A stretch of 17,597 bases of DNA, from the NCBI GenBank assembly GCA_002501855.1, contig DAOM01000331.1, positions 1 to 17,597 on the forward strand, in the 5' to 3' direction. Shown here piece by piece: positions 1 to 7,100 of this stretch. The DNA is from Candidatus Nitrosopolaris nunavutensis (GTDB lineage: Archaea; Thermoproteota; Nitrososphaeria; Nitrososphaerales; Nitrososphaeraceae). The notes beneath the pieces are model-generated. The model searched no databases and had not been told where the DNA came from. It saw only the letters and a list, made by a program, of their open reading frames with translations. Position 1 is the stretch's first letter. The number at the start of each line of letters is the position of its first letter. Made by a program: the position numbers and the translations under genes.

Positions 1-405
1 TATTCTAAATAATTCCAGAAATGACGGGAGATAATTTTCTATTTCATCATACACCTCAACTAGTTTATGCATATTCTTTAATCCCAAAAACTCTCGGTAC
101 ATTATTCGAGCCTCCTCTGGAGGCAGATCTAGGGCAATTACTACCTCTACAAGATTTTTGCCTTCTGAAAATAACTTGATGGCCTGAGTAGTTTTCGATT
201 TTGATTTATTATCATAATCAACTTTCCCCTCTAGTTTCCCCGATTCTCCTTCTATCTCAGCCTTCACTTTGTTTGTTATGACACCTATATCGCGAGGGGA
301 CATGTGCACCCGTTGGGCAATCTCTCTGACAGTCTTATCCTGTTTGTAAAGTTCTATTACATATTGTACTTTTTGAACTCGAGTCATATTGGATATGAAC
401 TCCAT
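1..405 (-). CDS. Helix-turn-helix protein, partial (3' end outside window)
   Basis: The reading frame is open for 135 codons from an ATG at 405 down to base 1, so the C-terminus lies outside the window. A second in-frame ATG (M7, at 387) could also be the start. Residues 8-45 look like a small DNA-binding helix-turn-helix: YVIELYKQDKTVREIAQRVH is a typical helix-turn-helix stretch, followed by MSPRDIG. A Lys/Ser-rich linker (about 62-72) leads to a second repeat-like unit (IKLFSEGKNLVEVVIALDLP), which also reads as a helix-turn-helix, then an amphipathic segment. I infer a DNA-binding protein, either a regulator or a transposon/plasmid accessory protein. Upstream lies the phased repeat array, a plausible target for it. 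Exact family not recognised. Confidence 0.75.
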   Translation of the reverse strand, partial: MEFISNMTRVQKVQYVIELYKQDKTVREIAQRVHMSPRDIGVITNKVKAEIEGESGKLEGKVDYDNKSKSKTTQAIKLFSEGKNLVEVVIALDLPPEEARIMYREFLGLKNMHKLVEVYDEIENYLPSFLELFRI

Positions 406-450
406 TATACATTATAATATACGAACTTATTGATAGCTTTATCGGATATT

Positions 451-530
451 CTCTGTTTCCTGCTGTTACCAGTTTGTTGCCTACTGTTGTCTATGTGTTT
501 TCATCTGTTTTCGGCTGCTACCCTCTGTTA
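451..530. repeat. Eight-unit helically phased TGTT array
   Basis: On the + strand the G of a TGT/TGC core occurs at 455, 465, 476, 486, 497, 507, 517 and 527, giving spacings of 10, 11, 10, 11, 10, 10 and 10. Seven cores are TGTT and the one at 517 is TGCT. Flanks are degenerate, often ending in CC or TACC. A 10-11 bp period puts every unit on the same face of B-DNA. The period is not a multiple of three, so this is not a coding repeat. It starts about 45 bp upstream of the helix-turn-helix gene at 405. It may be a cooperative operator or a ParR/parC-like centromere; function is inferred. Confidence 0.75.
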
Positions 531-618
531 CCGGAAGGATCGTACCGTGCGAGATCGACCCACCCCATTTGTACTTTAGAAAAATAAATTAAATCTGAAA
601 AATCACGTCAAAACTACG

Positions 619-858
619 TTAAGTCCAATAGTTTGAATCAGATGGGATCCAGTTTTCTACCTTAGAAATACTAGGCCTGAACGATCTTGCTGAAATAAAT
701 CCGGCTCTTATCCATGGATTTGTCTTTGATAGTTCCATAAGTAATGAATGGACAACTTGTCTGTGTTCTAGTGGTATTGGTGCATTCAATACTGCATCCT
801 TTTCTCGACATGCTTTAGCCATCATAATACAACCGTACCACATAAAAATAGATTTCAT
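619..858 (-). CDS. Small protein of unknown function, 79 aa
   Basis: The ATG at 858 overlaps the stop of the upstream 114-aa gene in an ATGA arrangement (855-858), which suggests translational coupling. The protein starts with a hydrophobic/aromatic segment (MKSIFMWYGCIMMA) and continues with a mixed helical region. The motif CREKDAVLNA echoes CVKDAVLKA at the start of the upstream protein. No family is recognised. Support for it being a real gene comes mainly from the overlap with its neighbour and from lying on the same strand as the polymerase operon. A two-gene toxin-antitoxin-like or accessory module is possible but not shown. Confidence 0.45.
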   Translation of the reverse strand: MKSIFMWYGCIMMAKACREKDAVLNAPIPLEHRQVVHSLLMELSKTNPWIRAGFISARSFRPSISKVENWIPSDSNYWT

Positions 859-1199
859 GATTGTATCTTCGATTGAGTTAAAATTTGCGTGGTCAAAATT
901 TTGCTGAAGAACTTTTTCCCCACCGATGTCAAGTGATGAGTTAGATGATCACCGGTCGTGTTTCGTATTCCGACGGCAGATTTAGCCATAACTTCGTTTT
1001 CCACTAACTCGACTATGGTTATTACTTGCGACTTTCCTATCACACAATTATTTCCTAGAACTAAATTGCAAACACTTCTAATAGTCTCAGCAATATGCAA
1101 TAGATCTGCGGGGTTAGAATCTTTGGCCTTAAGGTGTTCAGGCTGAAAAAATTGCCACGCTTGTGATGCCTTTAGTACTGCATCCTTAACACAGGACAT
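855..1199 (-). CDS. Small protein of unknown function, 114 aa
   Basis: This frame starts at ATG 1199, about 25 nt downstream of a TATA-like ATTATAAC (minus strand, 1219-1229). That spacing fits a leaderless archaeal transcript and supports the gene. The predicted protein appears largely helical (HIAETIRSVCNLVLG; VITIVELVENEVMA) with no membrane segment or signal peptide. The C-terminal 20 residues are rich in Thr, Gln and Ser. It overlaps the next gene by 4 nt. It lies 199 nt downstream of the polymerase gene, so it probably has its own promoter. No family is recognised. Confidence 0.5.
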   Translation of the reverse strand: MSCVKDAVLKASQAWQFFQPEHLKAKDSNPADLLHIAETIRSVCNLVLGNNCVIGKSQVITIVELVENEVMAKSAVGIRNTTGDHLTHHLTSVGKKFFSKILTTQILTQSKIQS

Positions 1200-1218
1200 G
1201 ACTAGGTTCTATTACGTG

Positions 1219-1229
1219 TGTTATAATCT
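1219..1229 (-). promoter_or_regulatory. TATA-like box for the 114-aa gene
   Basis: The minus strand reads GATTATAACAC, centred about 25 nt before the ATG at 1199. This is the usual archaeal TATA-to-start distance for a leaderless transcript. Confidence 0.45.
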
Positions 1230-1259
1230 TGAAGATGTTTCATCAGTACTTGCGAGCAC

Positions 1260-1280
1260 CCATTGAATCATACCCAATGG
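1260..1280. repeat. Small inverted repeat downstream of the polymerase gene
   Basis: CCATTG (1260-1265) and CAATGG (1275-1280) form a 6-bp dyad with a 9-nt loop. It lies in the 198-nt gap between the polymerase stop and the 114-aa gene. It could be an operator or part of a 3' end structure. The rest of that gap holds nothing else I can name. Confidence 0.3.
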
Positions 1281-1397
1281 ATCGTTTGTGCTTTATTAGC
1301 ATATACAATAATTGAACGAGTGTAGAGAATGTAGTGGTAATAATGGATAAAAGGCAACCATCACGAACCTTACAATATCGAACCGTGTAGGATAATA

Positions 1398-3476
1398 CTA
1401 GACCTCATGGCACATCGTGTGGTTCAATAATTGTGATCTTAATCCCTCCATATTGAATCCAGTGATTTCCAACATATCGCTTAATTTATTCAACAAAAGC
1501 CTTCTATATTTCTCTAAGTTTAGATTATCAGGTTTTATAGAATAAGTCCTGTTACTTTTCTCATGATGTAATTTAGGTAGGGTCTCATACCAGCAAACAG
1601 TGTCGCCTTTCTGCGCTCCTAACATCTTTGCTAAAACCCTCATTCTATCATTTTCGTTCTTGTACTCTTCTGGTTCTTTGGAAAGTTTTGTGACAAATGC
1701 CAAATCTTGATGGTTAACTTTTCCTGATTTCAGTTCGTTGAACGCTTGTTCTATGAGCGATCTAATCGCATGATAGTCTTCAGATGTTATGATGTGAGTT
1801 GCTATCTTTGCTATATTTTGTTTTATCCATTTAGGATATCTACCACTCATTCCATCTAAGTTCTTTAAAATAGGTTTATCAGTTGGATTGCCTGTCCATG
1901 CAACATATCTATTTTTCTTATCAAAAATTATTGTATTTATGAATCGGTTCTTGTGTTCTAGTGTAATATTATATTTATTTTTACATTCTACAATCAAACT
2001 ATTTATTGTTTCTATGCGGGCATTTTTGATGAATATTGAATCTGTGAAACCAAATATGGATTCCAAGCCATATTTTTCTGATGCTATCTTTTGTAGTTGC
2101 TTGTGTATCAATCTACCATATCCAGTAATCAATTCAGATACTCTATAATCCGAAAAATCAAATTCTTCTCTGCCAAATACACCGTAACCAGCATTAGCAA
2201 GTAATTTTAAGGCCATCTGTCTGGCATTATATTGAACGATTTTTTGCAAATCTCTCTTCTCTCTAGGTTTGTTTTCCTCTTCTTTTAGCAACGTCTGATA
2301 CTTGTCTCTCTCACGAATCAAACCTTGAAGTTTAGTTGGAAATGCTCCCTTTATACGATGACATATCCAATATGGTCTTGTTCTAGCCTCCTTATTTAAT
2401 TCCAGAAGGCTGTTATCTATCTCATCCATGACTTCCGCTCCAACTTGTGATTCTCGGTCATTTTGACAACATTGACAATTTACAGTTTCGAATGATATGT
2501 TATGGTCAATTGCTATAGTAGGATACATCCCTTTGACATCCAATTCATCGACAGGTTGATTTTTGTAAAATCCCTTTTTAGGTTGAATACTATTTCCACC
2601 CGCAATGTATTGTTTAGGTATCTTTTTGTTTTGGGTATATTCAAAGACACATTCTCTCGTTTTTATCATATTTTTGTAGATATTAGCATACCATTGTGAG
2701 ACGCCGGTATGACAGCACCGATAATAATCCATTTCAGAGTAAAAGGCAATATACTTCATGATTTCCAAAGCTAAACAATCATTATCATAGGCAAGCATCA
2801 TTGTCAACTCTGCGTCTCTTGTAACATATCTCATCTGTATATCAAATGGTAGGTCATTTGCATTTTCTCCACTAACTATGATTTTGCTGCCAGTTACAGG
2901 ATCTTTGTATGTATATTTTCCAATTCCCAATAAACTTTGAGCAACATCTTCTAGCTTATCAGTTCTGTATCTTTTGTTAAAAACACCATTTTTTATAATC
3001 TCTTTGCTGTAGATTTTATAGAGGTCTATGTGTTTTTTATTTGAGTCTACCAATCGTGCATATGTCGCTTTTACTTTTATAGGAGAGTTTAGATGATAGA
3101 GAATACACCTTTGATGCAAAACAAAAAAGTCAGAATCATGGCCTTTTACTCTATTAAGACCTGTATCGTCAAATACTGCTACGCCAGTGGTATACCAACC
3201 AAAAGTTAATGGAAACTGATTCAAATAAAATAAGATATCCTGTATTAATGCTTTCTCAGGATTAGGACTAGCAGAATATCTTGAGATGTGCAATACAACC
3301 CTTTCACCCCAGTTAGAACAAAAGCACGCTGCGAAGATCTTGGTCTTCTTATGTTCATACTTTCTTTTGTATGGAATCCATTCAAGGTCAATACTTGCTG
3401 AGTCTTTAACTTCTGGCCTATCACTTTCGATCTTATCTAGTCGTTTCTTCGAAACAGCTAATGCTGATAAAGTCAT
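1398..3476 (-). CDS. Family B DNA polymerase, 692 aa
   Basis: Template-directed DNA synthesis with 3'-5' proofreading is predicted. Exonuclease motifs: Exo I D30-L-E32; Exo II D116 followed by L120 and R123; Exo III Y217-x3-D221. Polymerase motifs: YIAGGN at 290-295; motif A D313-VKGMYPT; motif B K424-x3-N428-x2-Y431-G432; motif C F475-G-F-T-D479-S; a KKNRY segment near 521 matches the KxY thumb region. The first Asp of the usual YGDTDS is Phe, but the metal-binding Asp (D479) is kept. C334, C336, C337 and C372-H373 could bind zinc. The segment between motifs A and B matches the RNA-primed class, with no large TPR2-like insertion. At 692 aa it is compact for the family. Its ATG overlaps the ATPase stop (ATGA), and GGAGGTGA lies 6-7 nt upstream. 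Likely the replicase of the mobile element. Confidence 0.93.
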   Translation of the reverse strand: MTLSALAVSKKRLDKIESDRPEVKDSASIDLEWIPYKRKYEHKKTKIFAACFCSNWGERVVLHISRYSASPNPEKALIQDILFYLNQFPLTFGWYTTGVAVFDDTGLNRVKGHDSDFFVLHQRCILYHLNSPIKVKATYARLVDSNKKHIDLYKIYSKEIIKNGVFNKRYRTDKLEDVAQSLLGIGKYTYKDPVTGSKIIVSGENANDLPFDIQMRYVTRDAELTMMLAYDNDCLALEIMKYIAFYSEMDYYRCCHTGVSQWYANIYKNMIKTRECVFEYTQNKKIPKQYIAGGNSIQPKKGFYKNQPVDELDVKGMYPTIAIDHNISFETVNCQCCQNDRESQVGAEVMDEIDNSLLELNKEARTRPYWICHRIKGAFPTKLQGLIRERDKYQTLLKEEENKPREKRDLQKIVQYNARQMALKLLANAGYGVFGREEFDFSDYRVSELITGYGRLIHKQLQKIASEKYGLESIFGFTDSIFIKNARIETINSLIVECKNKYNITLEHKNRFINTIIFDKKNRYVAWTGNPTDKPILKNLDGMSGRYPKWIKQNIAKIATHIITSEDYHAIRSLIEQAFNELKSGKVNHQDLAFVTKLSKEPEEYKNENDRMRVLAKMLGAQKGDTVCWYETLPKLHHEKSNRTYSIKPDNLNLEKYRRLLLNKLSDMLEITGFNMEGLRSQLLNHTMCHEV

Positions 3477-5551
3477 ACTGATTCACCTCCACTGTTCCCA
3501 CTGCTACTGCTACTGTTATTCTCGATGCCTCTATCCTCAATGTCTTCTAGGTCATTATTAGTTATCACATGCGCGGCTGATGAGTGTCTTAACGTTAATC
3601 TTCCTCTTTCTTTATTATCAGTAATTATGTCAGAAATAATGGAATTATCCATTTGGTATTTATTGGATAATTTTTTATATTGTTCTTTGTGGAAAATCCC
3701 GGAATACATCATAGTCCCGAATATTTTGCTATAATAATTACGGAAAAGAGGCTTTACAAAATATCCATCCAACCTAAACTTTTTCTCATAGTCTTTTACG
3801 AATTTGCATATACAAATTTGTTCGTTTTGTTCGTCATAGAGTTCAAATTTGTCCAGCTTAACTGGATATTTTAAAAGATCGAAAATCTCAAGTTCTAACC
3901 AGTTATTGGGAATATTTCTACATTCTTTAGGCAATATAACTCTGGGATGTTGTAAAATATTATCCATTCGGTCGGAAATGGATAATTTGTTTATTTTTTC
4001 CATCGATCCTGTTCTATCAGGGTTATCAATATTTTCTTCATCTTGAAAAACTATCAGGGGAAAGTATAGTTTTTGTCTCCTATCTATGACAGAATCTTCT
4101 TCATCGACTAACCCGTTATTAATATACTCGTTAACGTAATTTTGCTTCATATTATTTGTAGTTATTGTTTTGCCCGTTTTTTCTTTATAGCAATCACAAA
4201 GCTCTTTTGTTGTTAATCCAATTATTCTTTCTTCCTTTGAACCATCGAGGCTTTTATCCCGAATTTTCTTTGATTTATATCTTTCAAGAAAAACGTCTTT
4301 AAGGATCTTTAGCTTATACGGTGGAACCCCACTGAGATTTTGGGTTATGTGAAGTACTTCATGAAGATCCTCATTTATATCCGCAATAGCTAGATTCTCG
4401 TTACCGTACTCTAGTCTATTTCTCAAGTGGGCTCTTGCCAGCGTTAAAATAATTAAAAAGGACAGTATCCTTCTAGTTGTCCTGTTGTCAGTTCCTTTTT
4501 CTGCAGGCAGAACCTCCGCCAATATTGGAGCATACGGAATCCAAACAGGGTTAACATTATTGGTATCGAAATTCATTGTGTTTTTTATAAAGTGTTGCCT
4601 CATTTGCTGAAGAATATAGGAAACGCATTTTTTAGCTAATCCGATTTGGCTATTTGAAATTATTATTGATTGTTGCAATAAAGTAGGCAATCCCATTTTT
4701 TGAGCTATCAATCTATTTCCATCGAGATATTTTTCCTGAACCATATTTGGGGAGGTTATCAAAAATCGACTTTGGATTTCAGGCCAGGCTGGCCAGTTTG
4801 ACTCGTTTTTTGCACTACAAAATATACAGGCGGGCCAACCTTTCGTTACGACTTTCTTTACTTTGAATCCCATACCCTCTACCTCGTAAACATAAGGGTG
4901 TTCGATCTCAAGATTGTCATGCGATAATATTGGCTTTAATATAGCCCATGTCTCTGAGTGGGGTGGTTCCAAAAATACCCATAGTTTACCTCGTAGATCA
5001 ATCAGAACTTTAGCCTCATTGTACAGTTGACTTAATTGCTGCTCTAAATCCTCTTTTTCATCACTCTTGTCATCTACTTCCTTAATCTTTCTTTTCAATT
5101 CTTTTATTCTATCCGCTAGAGGCTGATTGTTATTGTCGACCAATATTCCACTTTGGCGAATTATGACCTTTGGTGACATAGAACCAATCTTCCAGATTTC
5201 TTCCTTAGGAAAGTACTGCAATGACTCCAACATAGGATAAGTCTTGCCTTCGCTAGTAGGTGCTAAAACAGCTAGATTTAGCGGATTAGCTGAATCCTTA
5301 CTCAGCCCTGTATAAAAAATTTGACGCACCAATGAATCTTCCTGTCTTACAGTCCGCTTGATTGTTTTGATTACAAACTCTGCAAAGTCTTTATCAGGTA
5401 CCTCGGATTCTAGTTCTTCTCTCAAAGCTGTTGTGTTGTCGTTATCTGATGATGTGTCGACGTGCTGATCTGCAACTAATTTTTTCTTTATCTGTTCTAT
5501 CTCATCGTTTGTGTCCTTGTTGCTTTGGTCAGTATTAGATGGTTCGTTCAA
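3473..5551 (-). CDS. P-loop ATPase, probable replicative helicase of the element, 692 aa
   Basis: Residues 1-55 are acidic and probably disordered. A Walker A-like motif APTSEGKT lies at 97-104, with Ala for the first Gly. A Walker B-like strand KLWVFLEPP is at 189-197 (E195). A sensor-1-like strand ACIFCSAKN ends at N249, and R262 (SRF) could be an arginine finger. Residues 147-180 form a charged coiled-coil insertion between Walker A and B. The C-terminal half may hold winged helices and ends in a Ser/Gly tail (SSSSSGNSGGESV). The arrangement suggests an AAA+ or SF3-type helicase; exact family not assigned. The start is TTG at 5551, overlapping the previous stop (TTGA), with GGAGGTGA about 10 nt upstream. 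Placement directly before the polymerase supports a replication role. Confidence 0.75.
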   Translation of the reverse strand: MNEPSNTDQSNKDTNDEIEQIKKKLVADQHVDTSSDNDNTTALREELESEVPDKDFAEFVIKTIKRTVRQEDSLVRQIFYTGLSKDSANPLNLAVLAPTSEGKTYPMLESLQYFPKEEIWKIGSMSPKVIIRQSGILVDNNNQPLADRIKELKRKIKEVDDKSDEKEDLEQQLSQLYNEAKVLIDLRGKLWVFLEPPHSETWAILKPILSHDNLEIEHPYVYEVEGMGFKVKKVVTKGWPACIFCSAKNESNWPAWPEIQSRFLITSPNMVQEKYLDGNRLIAQKMGLPTLLQQSIIISNSQIGLAKKCVSYILQQMRQHFIKNTMNFDTNNVNPVWIPYAPILAEVLPAEKGTDNRTTRRILSFLIILTLARAHLRNRLEYGNENLAIADINEDLHEVLHITQNLSGVPPYKLKILKDVFLERYKSKKIRDKSLDGSKEERIIGLTTKELCDCYKEKTGKTITTNNMKQNYVNEYINNGLVDEEDSVIDRRQKLYFPLIVFQDEENIDNPDRTGSMEKINKLSISDRMDNILQHPRVILPKECRNIPNNWLELEIFDLLKYPVKLDKFELYDEQNEQICICKFVKDYEKKFRLDGYFVKPLFRNYYSKIFGTMMYSGIFHKEQYKKLSNKYQMDNSIISDIITDNKERGRLTLRHSSAAHVITNNDLEDIEDRGIENNSSSSSGNSGGESV

Positions 5552-5949
5552 TCTACTAGAATCACCTCCAAAACACGGGAAATACTATCGTGGTATAACT
5601 TGCAGTTTATATCTTCAAAAATCCGGCCTATTGCTTGTTTTAGTACATATTTGCGGTTGTTTTTATCTAACTGGCTTAATTCTTGCAACAATTTAGCCGA
5701 TAAGTCGGATACGTTGATTGGAAAAGGCCCAACTGGGCTGAAAGCTCCCAATACCAAAAGGTGATGAGCTAAACTATAATATTTTCGACTATCATAAAAT
5801 TTTTCTGTGTCTGCAGATGCCTGTCGCTTGACTGTAGCTAAATGTTCTTTCAGGCGATCAACCAGGTAAGCTTCAGTCCACATTTCGCCTTCACATGATG
5901 AATAATGATTAGTGTCAATATCGTGAATCGAGTCAACACTTAAGTTCAT
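5548..5949 (-). CDS. Unrecognised 133-aa protein of the replication operon
   Basis: I chose ATG 5949, which overlaps the regulator's stop by one base (TGATG), with GAGGTG about 8 nt upstream. A TTG one codon earlier (5952) is the alternative. The protein appears mostly helical: TEAYLVDRLKEHLATVKRQA, then YYSLAHHLLVLGAF, a Pro/Gly turn (SPVGPFPIN), and a C-terminal helical part rich in Leu and Lys. There are no membrane segments and no recognised catalytic motif. Its position between a regulator and the ATPase/polymerase pair, with overlaps on both sides, suggests a replication accessory such as a loader, primase cofactor or initiator. That role is inferred from context only. Confidence 0.75.
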   Translation of the reverse strand: MNLSVDSIHDIDTNHYSSCEGEMWTEAYLVDRLKEHLATVKRQASADTEKFYDSRKYYSLAHHLLVLGAFSPVGPFPINVSDLSAKLLQELSQLDKNNRKYVLKQAIGRIFEDINCKLYHDSISRVLEVILVD

Positions 5950-6215
5950 CAATCTCGCACCTCAATTGGGCTCTGTACATTATGACACCCACATCTACAG
6001 CTATCCAACCCGAGTTTTATCCCATCTTTATTGTCTAGTTCGAGCTTTCGGATTAGAATACCCTCTTCTGTTCCTTCTACAATCACATGTGAAGGCTCAT
6101 CTATTCCGTATTTCTTTGCGATTTCCTTGGCTATAATTAGAGTACAGGAAGTCGTACCGCTAAGAAAGGTAGTTGTAATTTTTTTTCGAGACGCATTTGG
6201 TTCTTTATTATACAT
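5949..6215 (-). CDS. AbrB/SpoVT-type DNA-binding regulator with Cys-rich tail
   Basis: Residues 11-65 fit the swapped-hairpin AbrB fold: KKITTTFLSGTTSCTLIIAK, then EIAKKYGIDEPSHVIVEGTE and EGILIRKLEL. Proteins of this family bind DNA as dimers and usually act as regulators or antitoxins. I prefer ATG 6215 (88 aa) over the in-frame GTG at 6221. The C-terminus carries SCRCGCH, which could bind zinc or another metal; this tail is not part of the basic fold. It is the first gene of a four-gene operon with the ATPase and polymerase. The dyad at 6237-6265 is a natural candidate operator, so autoregulation plus control of the divergent gene is inferred. Confidence 0.8.
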   Translation of the reverse strand: MYNKEPNASRKKITTTFLSGTTSCTLIIAKEIAKKYGIDEPSHVIVEGTEEGILIRKLELDNKDGIKLGLDSCRCGCHNVQSPIEVRD

Positions 6216-6227
6216 GAACACTAGATG

Positions 6228-6265
6228 ATAAATATTTATGTAAGGTAAACGTTCCGACTTACATA
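6228..6265. promoter_or_regulatory. Divergent promoter with palindrome and 8+8 bp dyad
   Basis: The region between the divergent starts at 6215 and 6268 holds a perfect 12-bp palindrome ATAAATATTTAT (6228-6239), which can serve as a TATA-like element. It overlaps an exact 8-bp inverted repeat, TATGTAAG (6237-6244) and CTTACATA (6258-6265), with a 13-nt spacer centred on AACGTT (6248-6253). The dyad ends two bases before the ATG of the rightward gene. A dimeric or tetrameric regulator bound here would block the rightward start and could affect the leftward operon. Confidence 0.65.
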
Positions 6266-6267
6266 TA

Positions 6268-6936
6268 ATGGGTATTATAAAGCAAAATGGAATAAAATAT
6301 TACACTCCGCACGAGGACCTGAGGGATCTTTTAAAAAAGGAATTACATAAAAAAAAGGCGACAAAGGCAGGGAAAGAATTAGGGGAAGATGATAAGGAGA
6401 AAAGAAAGAAGGGCAACATAGATAGGATGAAGGTCTATTATCTTGACAAACACATTTTTCAAGCCATGGCTAACTTGGCATTCTTCTTTGAGGCCATAGC
6501 AAAGCATCCAGAACTTGAAGACTTATACGGAGATGATATTAGAGATTTGCTAGGCGTAAGACGCAACAAATCTGCAAAGCACGAATGCGGTTTTATGTTT
6601 TTCAACTTATTACGCAATATTTTGAAAGTCGATGATTTACATCTTGAAGGAGAAGAAATCATACAACATGATTTTCGTCTCATATTAACTCATCACGCCG
6701 AAAGAATAGTGAGGAATAAAGTCTCTGCGTTCTTAGCAGGCGGCTATAAAAAACAAAATGGCAGAACTATGTTAGTTGACTTCAAGAAGGAAAACGTGCG
6801 CAAGGTTATACTAGACGATTTCAGCAGGGCGTTGGCTTGGACAGGGATGTTAGCATCGAGTGTAGACAATAGTCCAGATGATGAAGAGGAGCCCCATAGA
6901 ACATTTGATTTTCGTACTGACGAACTACTGAAGTAA
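6268..6936 (+). CDS. Unrecognised 222-aa protein, divergent from the replication operon
   Basis: It starts at ATG 6268 directly after the dyad. Residues 20-55 are very rich in Lys and Glu (KKELHKKKATKAGKELGEDD), suggesting a flexible, nucleic-acid-binding arm. The middle (about 56-180) appears helical with mixed hydrophobic and basic segments (HIFQAMANLAFFFEAIAKHP; MFFNLLRNILKVDDLHL; HHAERIVRNKVSAFLAGGY). The tail is acidic (DNSPDDEEEPHRTFDF). There is no signal peptide or membrane span. No family is recognised. Sharing the operator region with the AbrB-type regulator suggests a switch-like relation between this gene and the operon. A structural, partition or replication accessory role is possible. 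Good coding composition makes it likely real. Confidence 0.8.
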   Translation: MGIIKQNGIKYYTPHEDLRDLLKKELHKKKATKAGKELGEDDKEKRKKGNIDRMKVYYLDKHIFQAMANLAFFFEAIAKHPELEDLYGDDIRDLLGVRRNKSAKHECGFMFFNLLRNILKVDDLHLEGEEIIQHDFRLILTHHAERIVRNKVSAFLAGGYKKQNGRTMLVDFKKENVRKVILDDFSRALAWTGMLASSVDNSPDDEEEPHRTFDFRTDELLK

Positions 6937-7020
6937 TTTTATCTTCGCTTCTTTATTATCTATTTCTTGCATTACTTGAACTGATATATCTGATAGAGTC
7001 GCAATAGCGTTGGTATTCAT
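6925..7020 (-). CDS. Possible 31-aa coiled-coil microprotein
   Basis: ATG 7020 is preceded by AAAGGTGAT at good ribosome-binding distance. The product starts MNTNAIATLSDISVQVMQEI and is a short helical peptide. The ATLSD...QVM pattern matches the C-terminus of the neighbouring recombinase (ALATLSDQVM), so it may be a partial duplication of that tail or a helix that pairs with it. Its 3' end overlaps the 3' end of the 222-aa gene on the other strand. An in-frame ATG at 7053 would lengthen it to 42 aa. Confidence 0.4.
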   Translation of the reverse strand: MNTNAIATLSDISVQVMQEIDNKEAKIKLLQ

Positions 7021-7100
7021 ATTATCACCTTTGCCTATTTTTTGATTAATCATTTGGAATTCATCTACTCCTTATTGCGATTGTTTTGAGCTAGCTAATA

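Noticed and set aside
451..530. CRISPR array
   Set aside because: Repeat units are 10-11 bp and degenerate, far too short for repeats with spacers.
958..1146. 62-aa plus-strand reading frame
   Set aside because: It is antisense to the 114-aa gene, which has a TATA box and an overlapping partner.
1398..3476. Protein-primed or primer-independent polymerase
   Set aside because: The stretch between motifs A and B matches the RNA-primed class and shows no large TPR2-like insertion.
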